This document shows positions 34,791 to 43,744 of a DNA stretch of 64,000 bases, in pieces (the stretch's first letter is position 1; each line of letters opens with the position of its first letter). Origin of the DNA: Maribacter sp. ACAM166 (GTDB lineage: Bacteria > Bacteroidota > Bacteroidia > Flavobacteriales > Flavobacteriaceae); the NCBI RefSeq assembly GCF_005771495.1, contig NZ_VAUW01000015.1, positions 1 through 64,000 of the forward strand. Reading direction: 5' to 3'. The notes below the pieces were generated by a model. The model saw only the letters and a list, made by a program, of their open reading frames with translations. It was not told the origin of the DNA and made no database searches. Both the position numbers and the translations under genes were made by a program.

Positions 34791-36602
34791 TTAGTCAAAG
34801 GTGTACTCGTTATCAGCGGCTACTTTGTCTGCAATTTGTGTACGCAAAGCCACTATATTCGGATAATTAGTATATTTAGTAAAGCGTTTTAGGCCCATTA
34901 GCATCATTCGCTGCTCATCACCTTCGGCAAAAGAAATAATAGCTTCTTTCCCTTTATTTATAATGATTTCTGTTGCATTGAACAAATATAATTTAGACAT
35001 GGCAATTTGTGTAGCCTGTGCCTCTTCGCCAAATCGTTTCGCATTTTTCTCTGTACGTAATAGGGTAGACTCCGCCATATATACTTCTATAAGTATATCT
35101 GAAGCGGCTAACATTAATTGTTGGTGGTTCTCCAATTCAGGTCCGTATTTCTGAACAGCTGATCCGGCAACCATTAAGAATACTTTTTTGAGTCTTTTTA
35201 AAATATCTTTTTCCTCAGCAAATAATTCTGAATAATCAGGAGTATCAAAAGAAGGTATTCCCATTAATTCTTCACCTACAGCGGTAGCTGGACCTAAAAG
35301 GTCTACATGGCCTTTCATAGCTTTTTTTACAAGCATACCAACAGCCAACATTCTATTGATTTCGTTTGTGCCTTCATAAATACGGGCAATTCTTGAATCT
35401 CTCCAAGCAGATTCCATTGGTGTATCTGCACTAAAGCCCATTCCTCCAAATATTTGAATCCCTTCGTCCGTAGTATTTTGACAATCTTCTGAAACTGCAA
35501 CTTTAAGAATAGAGCATTCAATCGCATATTCTTCAACACCTTTCAATTCTGCATCTTGATGGGAATTTCCTTCAGCTTCTCGAATAGCAATTCGGTCTTC
35601 AATATTTTTTGCAGCTCGGTAACAGGCAGATTCATCAGCATAAACACTGGTGGCCATGTCTGCAATTTTAGACTTAATAGCTCCGAAATTCATAATAGGA
35701 GTGTTGAACTGAATTCGCTCATTGGCGTATTTTGTAGCTTCATCGATAACCCTTCTCTGAGCATCCAAACAAGCAGCGGCCAATTTTATACGCCCTACGT
35801 TTAAAGCATTCATTGCAATTTTAAAACCATTCCCTCTTGTTGAGAGCATATTTTCAATAGAAACTTTTGTTTCGTTAAAAAATACCTGACGGGTAGAGGA
35901 GGAGTGAATTCCTAATTTCTTTTCTTCATCACCTAAAGTAATTCCATTTTCAGGATTGTTCTCAACTATGAATCCTGTGATATTTTTATCATCTTCAATT
36001 CGTGCAAAAACGATGAACATACTACAGAATCCCGCATTGGAAATCCACATTTTTTGTCCTGTAATACTATATGATTTACCATCGTCAGAAAGAACGGCCT
36101 TGGTTTTTCCTGAATTTGCATCAGAACCAGCACCAGGTTCAGTAAGGCAATAGGCTCCAAACCACTCACCAGAAGCTAATCTAGGAACATATTTTTGCTT
36201 TTGTTCTTCTGAACCATATAAGGTAATCGGCAAAGTTCCAATTCCTGTATGCGCTCCGAATGCAGTACTAAAAGAACCGGTTGCACCAGAAATATAGTCA
36301 CATACCAACATGGTAGAAACAAAGCCCATACCCATACCTCCATAAGATTCAGGTACGGCAACACTCAATAAGCCTAACTCACCAGCTTTACGCATACATT
36401 CTTCTGTATATGCATAATCTTTCTTTTCAAATCGTTCCCAATGCGCCCAAAGTTCTCTATCAACGAATTCTTTTGTACTGTCACGCATCATGCGTTGCTC
36501 TTCGTTCAAATCTTCTAAAGTGAAAACATCTTCACAATTGGTTTCTTTAACAAGGAATTGTCCCCCTCTAAGAATATCTTTATTAACTGTTTCTGTACTC
36601 AT
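34791..36602 (-). CDS. Acyl-CoA dehydrogenase
   Basis: 603 residues, longer than the classic 380-residue class and like the Bacteroidota long form. N-terminal helices include LNEEQRMMRDSTKEFVDREL. The FAD/substrate motif YCLTEPGAGSDANSG (about residues 150-165) and KMWISNAGFCSMFIVFARI follow. The second signature is IQIFGGMGFSADTPMESAWRD, then RIARIYEGTNEINRMLAVGM, with the usual Glu base. An extra C-terminal helical domain runs from about 430 to 603. It performs the first oxidation of fatty-acid beta-oxidation. It is the last gene of the marR-fadB-thiolase operon, 71 bases after the thiolase and just before a strong terminator. Confidence 0.94.
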   Translation of the reverse strand: MSTETVNKDILRGGQFLVKETNCEDVFTLEDLNEEQRMMRDSTKEFVDRELWAHWERFEKKDYAYTEECMRKAGELGLLSVAVPESYGGMGMGFVSTMLVCDYISGATGSFSTAFGAHTGIGTLPITLYGSEEQKQKYVPRLASGEWFGAYCLTEPGAGSDANSGKTKAVLSDDGKSYSITGQKMWISNAGFCSMFIVFARIEDDKNITGFIVENNPENGITLGDEEKKLGIHSSSTRQVFFNETKVSIENMLSTRGNGFKIAMNALNVGRIKLAAACLDAQRRVIDEATKYANERIQFNTPIMNFGAIKSKIADMATSVYADESACYRAAKNIEDRIAIREAEGNSHQDAELKGVEEYAIECSILKVAVSEDCQNTTDEGIQIFGGMGFSADTPMESAWRDSRIARIYEGTNEINRMLAVGMLVKKAMKGHVDLLGPATAVGEELMGIPSFDTPDYSELFAEEKDILKRLKKVFLMVAGSAVQKYGPELENHQQLMLAASDILIEVYMAESTLLRTEKNAKRFGEEAQATQIAMSKLYLFNATEIIINKGKEAIISFAEGDEQRMMLMGLKRFTKYTNYPNIVALRTQIADKVAADNEYTFD

Positions 36603-36673
36603 GTTTAACTTGTATTACGTATATAAAGTAAGAAGTATTAAGTTTTCTTTTAATACCTATTGCATAAATCTTT

Positions 36674-37864
36674 TTAGTTCAAAAATTCAAATATTCCAGC
36701 AGCACCTTGGCCTGTTCCAACACACATGGTCACCATACCATACTGACCCTGCATGTTTCTTTTTCTCATCTCATCGAATAACTGAACGGATAATTTGGCT
36801 CCGGTACATCCTAAAGGATGGCCCAATGCAATTGCACCACCGTTTACATTAACGATATTCTTGTCAAGACCAAGTTCTCTAATAACCGCCAATGATTGCG
36901 AAGCAAAAGCCTCATTTAATTCAATCAATTTAATAGCATCCTGTTTTAGACCCGCTTGTTTCAATGCTTTTGGCACAGCTGCTACGGGGCCAATTCCCAT
37001 TATTCTTGGAGGCACCCCTGCAGCAGCATAGTTTACTAAACGTGCAATAGGCTCAAGATTTAATTCTTTTACCATTTCTTCGCTCATTACCATTACAAAT
37101 GCGGCACCATCACTCATTTGCGATGAATTACCAGCAGTGACACTTCCGCCCGTTGCAAAAACAGGTCTTAATTTGTTCAATATTTCAATTGAAGTACCAG
37201 CTCTAGGACCTTCATCTTTGGTTACTGTATATTTTTTAGAAGTTTTTTTTCCATCAGCACCAACATATGTTTCTTCAACTTCAATCGGAACGATTTGGTC
37301 TTGAAAACGATCTTCCGCTTGAGCACGTAGTGCTTTCATATGAGAATTATAAGCAAACTCATCTTGATCTTCTCTAGATACCTTGTACTCATTCGCTACC
37401 GCTTCCGCAGTATTTCCCATTCCCCAATAATAATCTTCATGACCTGCTTTTACTAAATCGTAATTTAATTCAGTCTTGTAACCTGTCATAGGAACAGAGC
37501 TCATACTTTCTGCACCACCGGCAATAATACAATCAGCCATACCTGACTGTATTTTTGCTGTGGCGATACCAATCGTCTCAATTCCTGAAGAACAGAATCT
37601 ATTTACTGTGACCCCTGGTACATCAACAATGTCAAGTCCCATTAACGAAATTAATCGAGCCATGTTCAATCCTTGAGAACCTTCGGGCATAGCATTACCT
37701 ACTATGACATCATCGATTCGTTTCTTATCGAAATTAGGCAGTTCTTTCATCATATAGGAGATGGTTTCCGCTGCCAACTCATCAGTACGCTTAAAACGAA
37801 ACACCCCTTTTGGAGCTTTACCTACTGCTGTTCTATATGCTTTAACTATATATGCTGTTTTCAT
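36674..37864 (-). CDS. fadA: Acetyl-CoA C-acyltransferase (thiolase)
   Basis: 396 residues, cytoplasmic. The thiolase active site is complete: VTVNRFCSSGIETIGIA (nucleophile Cys about 90), NGGAIALGHPLGCTGAKL (His) and MVTMCVGTGQGAAGIFE (second Cys). It cleaves 3-ketoacyl-CoA to acetyl-CoA plus a shortened acyl-CoA. In the operon it lies between the fadB-like gene (separated by a broken four-helix-bundle gene) and the acyl-CoA dehydrogenase. The symbol reflects beta-oxidation context; a biosynthetic acetoacetyl-CoA thiolase role is unlikely given the neighbours. Confidence 0.93.
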   Translation of the reverse strand: MKTAYIVKAYRTAVGKAPKGVFRFKRTDELAAETISYMMKELPNFDKKRIDDVIVGNAMPEGSQGLNMARLISLMGLDIVDVPGVTVNRFCSSGIETIGIATAKIQSGMADCIIAGGAESMSSVPMTGYKTELNYDLVKAGHEDYYWGMGNTAEAVANEYKVSREDQDEFAYNSHMKALRAQAEDRFQDQIVPIEVEETYVGADGKKTSKKYTVTKDEGPRAGTSIEILNKLRPVFATGGSVTAGNSSQMSDGAAFVMVMSEEMVKELNLEPIARLVNYAAAGVPPRIMGIGPVAAVPKALKQAGLKQDAIKLIELNEAFASQSLAVIRELGLDKNIVNVNGGAIALGHPLGCTGAKLSVQLFDEMRKRNMQGQYGMVTMCVGTGQGAAGIFEFLN

Positions 37865-37903
37865 CTTTTGTAGTATTGAGTATTTAGATTTAAGTATTGA
37901 AAT

Positions 37904-38249
37904 TTATAATGTCTTTTGAAATGAATAATTCATTTTTTGAATTTCAATACAAACTTCAATTACTGGTTGTACTTTTTCTTTTGTTATTAAATTTAATTCT
38001 ATTAATAATATTAATTGCGTCTGTAATTCATAAGCTGAACCATTTGCAATACTTAAAAAATGTTTAAACTCCTTTTGAGAATCTACCAGCTCCTTCAGCT
38101 ATGTTTGAGGGAATTGATACTAAACATATTTTTATTTGAGAAATTAGTCCAAATTTTTCCTTTTTAGGTAACTCGCTTGCAAGCAGATATACAGACTTAG
38201 CTAATTCCATAGCTTTTGTCCATATTTTCAATTCTTCTACTTTATGCAT
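37904..38249 (-). pseudogene. Four-helix-bundle protein (23S-intervening-sequence family), frameshifted
   Basis: From ATG 38249 the minus strand reads MHKVEELKIWTKAMELAKSV and on to IPSNIAEGAGRFSKG, the conserved first half of the four-helix-bundle family, then hits TAA at 38064. In another frame the missing half continues FKHFLSIANGSAYELQTQL, then LIELNLITKEKVQPVIEV and SFQKTL, stopping at 37904. Loss of two bases in the expected GGA-GAG-TTT explains the break. Intact members are about 115-120 residues and of unknown function. It is embedded between the fadB-like and thiolase genes of one operon; downstream expression need not be affected. Confidence 0.85.
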
Positions 38250-38293
38250 TCTAAACTAATTACTCAATACTAATACCTCATAACTTGAAACAA

Positions 38294-40699
38294 CTAGTTT
38301 CTTAGAGGTTTACCGGTTTTCAACATATGTTGAATTCGTTCTAAGGTTTTTCTTTCCGTACAAAGTGAAAGAAAAGCTTCACGTTCTAAATCCAATAGAT
38401 ATTGTTCATTAACCAACGTTGGTTCTGATAAATCACCACCAGCCATTACATAAGCTAATTTATTGGCAATTTTCTTATCGTGTTCACTGATATAGTGGCT
38501 CGCTTCCATTGCATCTGTTCCAACTAAGAACATACCTAATGCTTGTTTCCCTAAAACCTTGATATCTGATCGTTTTATGGGTTGGGTATATCCTTGTTCT
38601 GCCATTAGTTTGGCGTGAGATTTCGCAGTAGCGATTTGACGGTCCTTATTCACAACCACGATGTCCTTACCATGTTGTAGAATACCTAAGTCATAAGCTT
38701 CGTAGGCGGAAGTTGAAACCTTGGCCATACCTATAGTAAGAAAGTACTCTTGTAGAACATTTAGTTCGACATCGTTTTTCTTGAAAGTATCTTGAGCTCG
38801 AACGGCAAATTCCTTAGAACCACCTCCCCCAGGTATTACACCAACGCCGAATTCTACAAGACCGATATAGGTTTCTGCAGCAGCAACTACTTTATCTGCA
38901 TGTAACGAAAGCTCACAACCACCACCTAAGGTCATACCATGTGGAGCGGAAACAGTTGGTATTGAAGAATAACGCATGCGCATCATTGTATCTTGGAACA
39001 TTTTAATAGCCATATTCAATTCGTCATATTCTTGTTCGACGGCCATCATGAATATCATACCGATGTTTGCACCTACTGAGAAATTGGGAGCTTGATTACC
39101 AACTACCAATCCTTGGAAATCTTTTTCGGCTATGTCAATAGCTTTATTTAATCCCGCTAAAACATCGCCACCAATAGTATTCATCTTAGATTGGAATTCT
39201 AGGTTAAGAATACCATCACCTAAATCTTCAACAACTACACCGCTATTTTTAAATACTTCTTTAGATTTTCTAATATTATCCAAAATGATAAAAGCATCCT
39301 GACCTGGTATTTTTTCCATGGACTTTGATGGAATATCATAAAAATAAGTGCTTCCTTCTTTTATAGAGTAAAAAGAGGTATTACCGCTAGCTTTCATATC
39401 ATGTACCCATTGTGCAGCTTTATGACCTTCAGCTTCAATGAATTCCAAACCTTTGTCTAGACCGATTGCATCCCAAATTTGAAATGGACCATGCTCCCAG
39501 CCAAAACCAGCTTTCATGGCATCATCAATTTTATAAACTTCATCTGATATTTCTGGAATACGATGTGAAACATAAGCGAACAATTGACCGAAACTCTTAC
39601 GGTAAAATTCACCTGCTTTATCTTTTCCTCCGACTAACACAGAAAAACGATCAATAACTTTATCGATAGTTTTAGTCAATTCTAATGTCGCAAATTTTGC
39701 GCTATTTTTAGAACGATATTCCATCGTATCTAAATCTAAGGTCAAAATTTCTGTTGCTCCTTTAGAATCTTTCGTTTTTTTATAGAATCCTTGTCCAGCT
39801 TTACTTCCCAACCATTTATTTTCCATCATTGTACTGATGAAATCTGGTAATTTGAACAACTCATGACGTTCATCATCAGAGCAATTATCATAGATACCAT
39901 TAGCAACATGTACCAACGTATCTAAACCAACAACATCTACCGTTCTAAAGGTGGCCGATTTTGGTCTACCAATTACTGGGCCTGTAAGTTTGTCAACATC
40001 TTCTACGGTCATACCCATTTCCTTAACCATATGAAAAAGGCTTTGGATGCTGAAAATTCCGATTCTATTACCAATAAATGCAGGAGTGTCTTTAGCGACT
40101 ACTGAAGTCTTACCTAAATATTTTTCACCGTACCCATTAAGAAACTCTAATACATTAGAATCAGTTTTTGGACCTGGAATTATTTCAAAAAGTTTAAGAT
40201 AACGTGCAGGATTAAAAAAGTGTGTACCACAGAAGTGTTTTTGAAAATCTTCACTTCTACCTTCCGACATAAATTTAATCGGAATACCAGAGGTATTGGA
40301 AGTAATCAATGTTCCTGGAGTACGGTGTTTTTCAAGATTTTCGAACACTTGTTTTTTAATATCCAAACGTTCTACAACAACCTCAATTATCCAGTCAACT
40401 TTGGCCACTTTAGCAATATCATCTTCTATATTACCGGTAGTGATACGACTTGCGAATTTTTGATGATAAATAGGAGAAGGTTTAGATTTTAAGGCTGCTG
40501 CCAAAGAATCGTTTACCATTCTATTACGAACAACTTTGTCTTGCAATGTTAATCCCTTTGCTTTTTCTTTATCATTTAGTTCACGTGGAACAATATCTAA
40601 CAATAAAACCTCTACGCCAATATTAGCAAAATGACAGGCTATACCGCTACCCATAATTCCCGAACCAATTACCGCTACTTTTTTAATGTGCTTGTTCAT
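38294..40699 (-). CDS. Fused 3-hydroxyacyl-CoA dehydrogenase / enoyl-CoA hydratase
   Basis: 801 residues. The order is dehydrogenase first: KVAVIGSGIMGSGIACHFAN (NAD-binding loop, residues 6-25), the FCGTHFFNPARYLKLFEIIP segment with the catalytic His (about 155), GNRIGIFS, then a second helical domain to about 420. The enoyl-CoA hydratase/isomerase domain is C-terminal (about 480-720: NFSVGANIGMIF, PHGMTLGGGCELSLHAD, EFGVGVIPGGGGSKEF). This is the reverse of E. coli FadB, where the hydratase is N-terminal, so I give no fadB symbol. It catalyses the middle two steps of beta-oxidation. MarR lies 15 bases upstream and the pair is surely co-transcribed. Confidence 0.93.
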   Translation of the reverse strand: MNKHIKKVAVIGSGIMGSGIACHFANIGVEVLLLDIVPRELNDKEKAKGLTLQDKVVRNRMVNDSLAAALKSKPSPIYHQKFASRITTGNIEDDIAKVAKVDWIIEVVVERLDIKKQVFENLEKHRTPGTLITSNTSGIPIKFMSEGRSEDFQKHFCGTHFFNPARYLKLFEIIPGPKTDSNVLEFLNGYGEKYLGKTSVVAKDTPAFIGNRIGIFSIQSLFHMVKEMGMTVEDVDKLTGPVIGRPKSATFRTVDVVGLDTLVHVANGIYDNCSDDERHELFKLPDFISTMMENKWLGSKAGQGFYKKTKDSKGATEILTLDLDTMEYRSKNSAKFATLELTKTIDKVIDRFSVLVGGKDKAGEFYRKSFGQLFAYVSHRIPEISDEVYKIDDAMKAGFGWEHGPFQIWDAIGLDKGLEFIEAEGHKAAQWVHDMKASGNTSFYSIKEGSTYFYDIPSKSMEKIPGQDAFIILDNIRKSKEVFKNSGVVVEDLGDGILNLEFQSKMNTIGGDVLAGLNKAIDIAEKDFQGLVVGNQAPNFSVGANIGMIFMMAVEQEYDELNMAIKMFQDTMMRMRYSSIPTVSAPHGMTLGGGCELSLHADKVVAAAETYIGLVEFGVGVIPGGGGSKEFAVRAQDTFKKNDVELNVLQEYFLTIGMAKVSTSAYEAYDLGILQHGKDIVVVNKDRQIATAKSHAKLMAEQGYTQPIKRSDIKVLGKQALGMFLVGTDAMEASHYISEHDKKIANKLAYVMAGGDLSEPTLVNEQYLLDLEREAFLSLCTERKTLERIQHMLKTGKPLRN

Positions 40700-40714
40700 C
40701 TACTTAAAACTGTA

Positions 40715-41167
40715 TTAATGATTTGATATATCTTTTATAAATAATTTTTTATCTGCTATAAGCTTATTAATGGTTTCGGTCACTTCAAAAAAATTTTTCA
40801 ATTTTTCATCTGAAACTTCATTTATGACAGCTTCGTTAAATTGAAGCACAGTACTCTTTGAATCGTTCCTCTTTTCTAGCCCGAAATCGGTTAAATAAAT
40901 AAGAACTCCCCTACCATCATTAGGGTTTGGTTTTCTCAAAATGAGTCCTTTCTGTTCCATACTTTTCAAAATTCTAGAAAGACTTGTAGCTTCCATTCCC
41001 ATTTTAGGTCCTAAAGCTGTGGAAGGCGTTCCTGTCTTAGGATCAATACTCAATAATGTAAAACCTACAGCCATTGTAGAATCAAATTTTTTTGCTTCTT
41101 CATTATACATTCTAGCTACTGCTTGCCAAGTAGCTCTGAGAGCATAATCAATAGTTGCTTCTTTCAT
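40715..41167 (-). CDS. MarR-family transcriptional regulator of the beta-oxidation operon
   Basis: 150 residues from the ATG at 41167. The open frame extends to 41239 through the palindromic operator, so the longer start is rejected. The winged helix is visible as TALGPKMGMEATSLSRILKS (recognition region) followed by MEQKGLILRKPNPNDGRG and VLIYLTDFG (wing), with dimerisation helices at both ends. It is the first gene of the operon, 15 bases before the fadB-like gene. A perfect 26-bp palindrome at 41197-41222 lies 30 bases upstream of the start, so autoregulated repression of the whole operon is likely. The inducer is plausibly an acyl-CoA, by context only. Confidence 0.88.
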   Translation of the reverse strand: MKEATIDYALRATWQAVARMYNEEAKKFDSTMAVGFTLLSIDPKTGTPSTALGPKMGMEATSLSRILKSMEQKGLILRKPNPNDGRGVLIYLTDFGLEKRNDSKSTVLQFNEAVINEVSDEKLKNFFEVTETINKLIADKKLFIKDISNH

Positions 41168-41196
41168 TTTGTGTGGTTGGTTCTCAAATATAAACA

Positions 41197-41222
41197 TATT
41201 TATTATGCATGCATAATAAATA
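41197..41222 (-). promoter_or_regulatory. Perfect 26-bp palindrome, probable MarR operator
   Basis: TATTTATTATGCA and TGCATAATAAATA form a perfect 13+13 palindrome with no spacer, centred between 41209 and 41210, 30 bases before the marR start. MarR dimers bind palindromes of about 16-20 bp overlapping their own promoters. The position just upstream of the start fits repression of marR and the genes behind it. Confidence 0.7.
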
Positions 41223-41763
41223 CGCAAAAAATTTAACAATCTAGAATACCTTTCCTTAGGTAGGTGATTTTAGAATATCTTTTTCTCGTTTTTTATTTTT
41301 TAATCAATACTTAAATTAAAAAAAGCTGAAAGAATTGTTATGGTGCATAAGTTTGGAACCATTAAGTTGAGTTTACTGCCTTAAAGATGTTGGCTGTTAT
41401 ACAGTTCTATGCCTAGTAAAAAAGACATGATTACTTAGCCTCCAATACCAAATAATACCAGCTGTCTATTTTAAATTAGTTATAATAAAAGGACATTTTG
41501 AGTGCTGAATTTTTCCATTATAAACCTGATGTATCAAGAACTATTTAGGGTCTAAAACGATTTTCAATACCTACCTGTCAGACGAGAATTTTTCTACATT
41601 ATATATAGAAAAAATACTCGAATAGACATCAATTTGAGATATTCCTATCAAAATGCAAAACGGGTTAATACTATTTTTTATACGTTTTAAGTTGCTCTGT
41701 TGTATAAATTTCGAATGACAGTATTGAGCTATTAGAATTAATTTGCTTCTTTAGAAGCCTAGA
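41223..41763. other. Intergenic region between marR and the acyl-CoA synthetase gene
   Basis: About 540 AT-rich bases with no recognisable gene. Two weak minus-strand hairpins lie downstream of the acyl-CoA synthetase gene: GCTTC-TTTA-GAAGC at 41745-41758 and an AT stem with arms TTTTTCTA/TAGAAAAA at 41589-41613. Either could help end that transcript. The marR promoter should lie at the right-hand (low-coordinate) end near 41223-41280. Confidence 0.45.
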
Positions 41764-43536
41764 TTATGAATGACCGTAAATATCATTATAAAGTTCAATG
41801 TACTTTTCCTTTACAATTTTTCTTCTCAATTTCATGGTTGGAGTTAGGTGCCCTCCCTCAATACTCCAAACATCGGGTGTAAGTCTGAATTGTTTTATTT
41901 TTTCCCATTTTGCAAAACTCTCATTAGCGATAGTGACCTCTTCATCTATGCGAGCTAAAACTTTTTCATTGATAACAATATCAGAATTTTCGCCAACAGT
42001 AATATTATGTCTTTTTGCCCATTCGTATATATGCGCAAAATTTGGTTGAATAAGTGCTGCAGGCATTTTTTCACCTTCTCCGACAACCATTATTTGTTCT
42101 ATAAATCGAGATTGTTTACATCTATTTTCCAATAATTGCGGTGCAACATATTTACCGCCAGAAGTTTTAAACATCTCTTTTTTACGATCCGTAATCTTAA
42201 GGAACCCTTCGTGATCAATTTCACCAATATCTCCGGTATGGAAGTAACCATTTTTAATAACCTCGGCAGTTTTCTCAGTATCCTTATAGTAGCCCATCAT
42301 AACATTTGGTCCTTTACAAAGAATTTCACCATCCTCGGCTATTTTAACTTCCACATCCGTTATGACTTTACCCACACTTCCAATTTTCCAACCATGGTTA
42401 CGAACATCATTCACTGAAATAACTGGTGAGGTTTCCGTTAGTCCATAGCCTTCCATAACAGGAATACCCGCCGCTCCAAAAATTCGACTTAAACGTGGTT
42501 GTAATGCTGCACTACCAGAAACCATAATACCTAGATTACCACCTAAACCTTCTTGCCATTTACTGAAAATCAATTTACGTGCAATAGATAACTTGAATTC
42601 GTACCACCATCCGTTGGCTCGATAAGGCTCGAACTTTAGTCCGACATCTACTGCCCAAAAGAATAAGCGTTTCTTTATTCCGGTTAAATTAGAACCTTTT
42701 GCAATAATTGCCTCATATACTTTTTCTAACAACCTTGGTACTACGGTCATCAAATTAGGTTTCACTTCTTTAAGATTATCACTTATTTTATCTAAGCCCT
42801 CAGCAAAATAAATTTCTATACCACAATATTGATAGAGGTAGAGAATCATTCGTTCGAAAATATGACAGACCGGTAAAAAGCTTAAAGCACTATCATGAGT
42901 ATTGGATGGTACACGTTCTTTACTTGCAACAACGTTAGAAACAAGATTTTCATGGGACATCATTACTCCTTTTGGCCTGCCTGTAGTGCCTGAGGTGTAA
43001 ATAAGCGTAGCAAGATCTGTAGGTTTAACACTAGCTTTTAATTCTTCAACTTCTTCTTGGTTACTCTTATCGAATCCTTGGTCCAAGACTTCCTGCCAAT
43101 TTGAGCAATTCTCAATTTCATTAAAAGCATATACTGCCTTTAAAGACTTTACATTTTTCTTAATACGATTCACCTTGTTCAGCACCTCAATGCATGAGAC
43201 AAAGCAATATTTCGCCTCGGAATGATTTAAGACATACTCATATTCTTCTTCCGATATGGTAGGGTAAATGGGAACATTTTGAGCACCAATTTGTAAAATA
43301 CCAATATCTAGTATATTCCATTCTGTTCTATTAGTCAATGAAATAACTGCGATTTTATCATTTGGTTTAATCCCCAAACGAAGTAACCCGCGACTAATTG
43401 CATTTGCCTTATCAATATATTCTTGGGTGGAGGTAGAAATCCACTTACCATCTTTTTTTGTAACGAGCGCCTTTTCAAGATTGTAGTGCTCCAGTTGGTA
43501 GTAAGGAATATCGAATAGCCGGGTAATCTTTTGCAT
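41764..43536 (-). CDS. Long-chain acyl-CoA synthetase (AMP-dependent)
   Basis: 590 residues from the ATG at 43536 (a TTG 18 bases further upstream is in frame). AMP-binding superfamily motifs: A3 TLIYTSGTTGRPKGVMMSHE (about 180-200), A5 GYGLTETSPVISVN, A7 FHTGDIGEID, A8 TDRKKEMFKTSGGKYVAP, and a C-terminal Lys in LTPTMKLRRK. It resembles the FAA1/FadD15-type long-chain fatty acid CoA ligases. It supplies the acyl-CoA consumed by the neighbouring beta-oxidation operon, but a gap of about 600 bases suggests its own promoter. Confidence 0.92.
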   Translation of the reverse strand: MQKITRLFDIPYYQLEHYNLEKALVTKKDGKWISTSTQEYIDKANAISRGLLRLGIKPNDKIAVISLTNRTEWNILDIGILQIGAQNVPIYPTISEEEYEYVLNHSEAKYCFVSCIEVLNKVNRIKKNVKSLKAVYAFNEIENCSNWQEVLDQGFDKSNQEEVEELKASVKPTDLATLIYTSGTTGRPKGVMMSHENLVSNVVASKERVPSNTHDSALSFLPVCHIFERMILYLYQYCGIEIYFAEGLDKISDNLKEVKPNLMTVVPRLLEKVYEAIIAKGSNLTGIKKRLFFWAVDVGLKFEPYRANGWWYEFKLSIARKLIFSKWQEGLGGNLGIMVSGSAALQPRLSRIFGAAGIPVMEGYGLTETSPVISVNDVRNHGWKIGSVGKVITDVEVKIAEDGEILCKGPNVMMGYYKDTEKTAEVIKNGYFHTGDIGEIDHEGFLKITDRKKEMFKTSGGKYVAPQLLENRCKQSRFIEQIMVVGEGEKMPAALIQPNFAHIYEWAKRHNITVGENSDIVINEKVLARIDEEVTIANESFAKWEKIKQFRLTPDVWSIEGGHLTPTMKLRRKIVKEKYIELYNDIYGHS

Positions 43537-43744
43537 GTTCAATTTATTAATCAATGCAAAATAAGCAAAGGGAATGGGATTTTAAAATGGTATTTTCATT
43601 TTAAAGCCTAATCTATTAAGGAATTAATATAAATTTTTATCATTAATACTTTTATAAGCTTCATATTCAGCAGTATGGGTTGAAGTCAGATTAATATAAA
43701 ATTATTAATCTGACTTCAACCCAGAAAATGAGTAATCAGTATAA

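Noticed and set aside
41589..41613. AT hairpin as terminator or operator
   Set aside because: Arms are only A/T-rich (one G-C pair), far from gene ends; too weak to call as its own feature.
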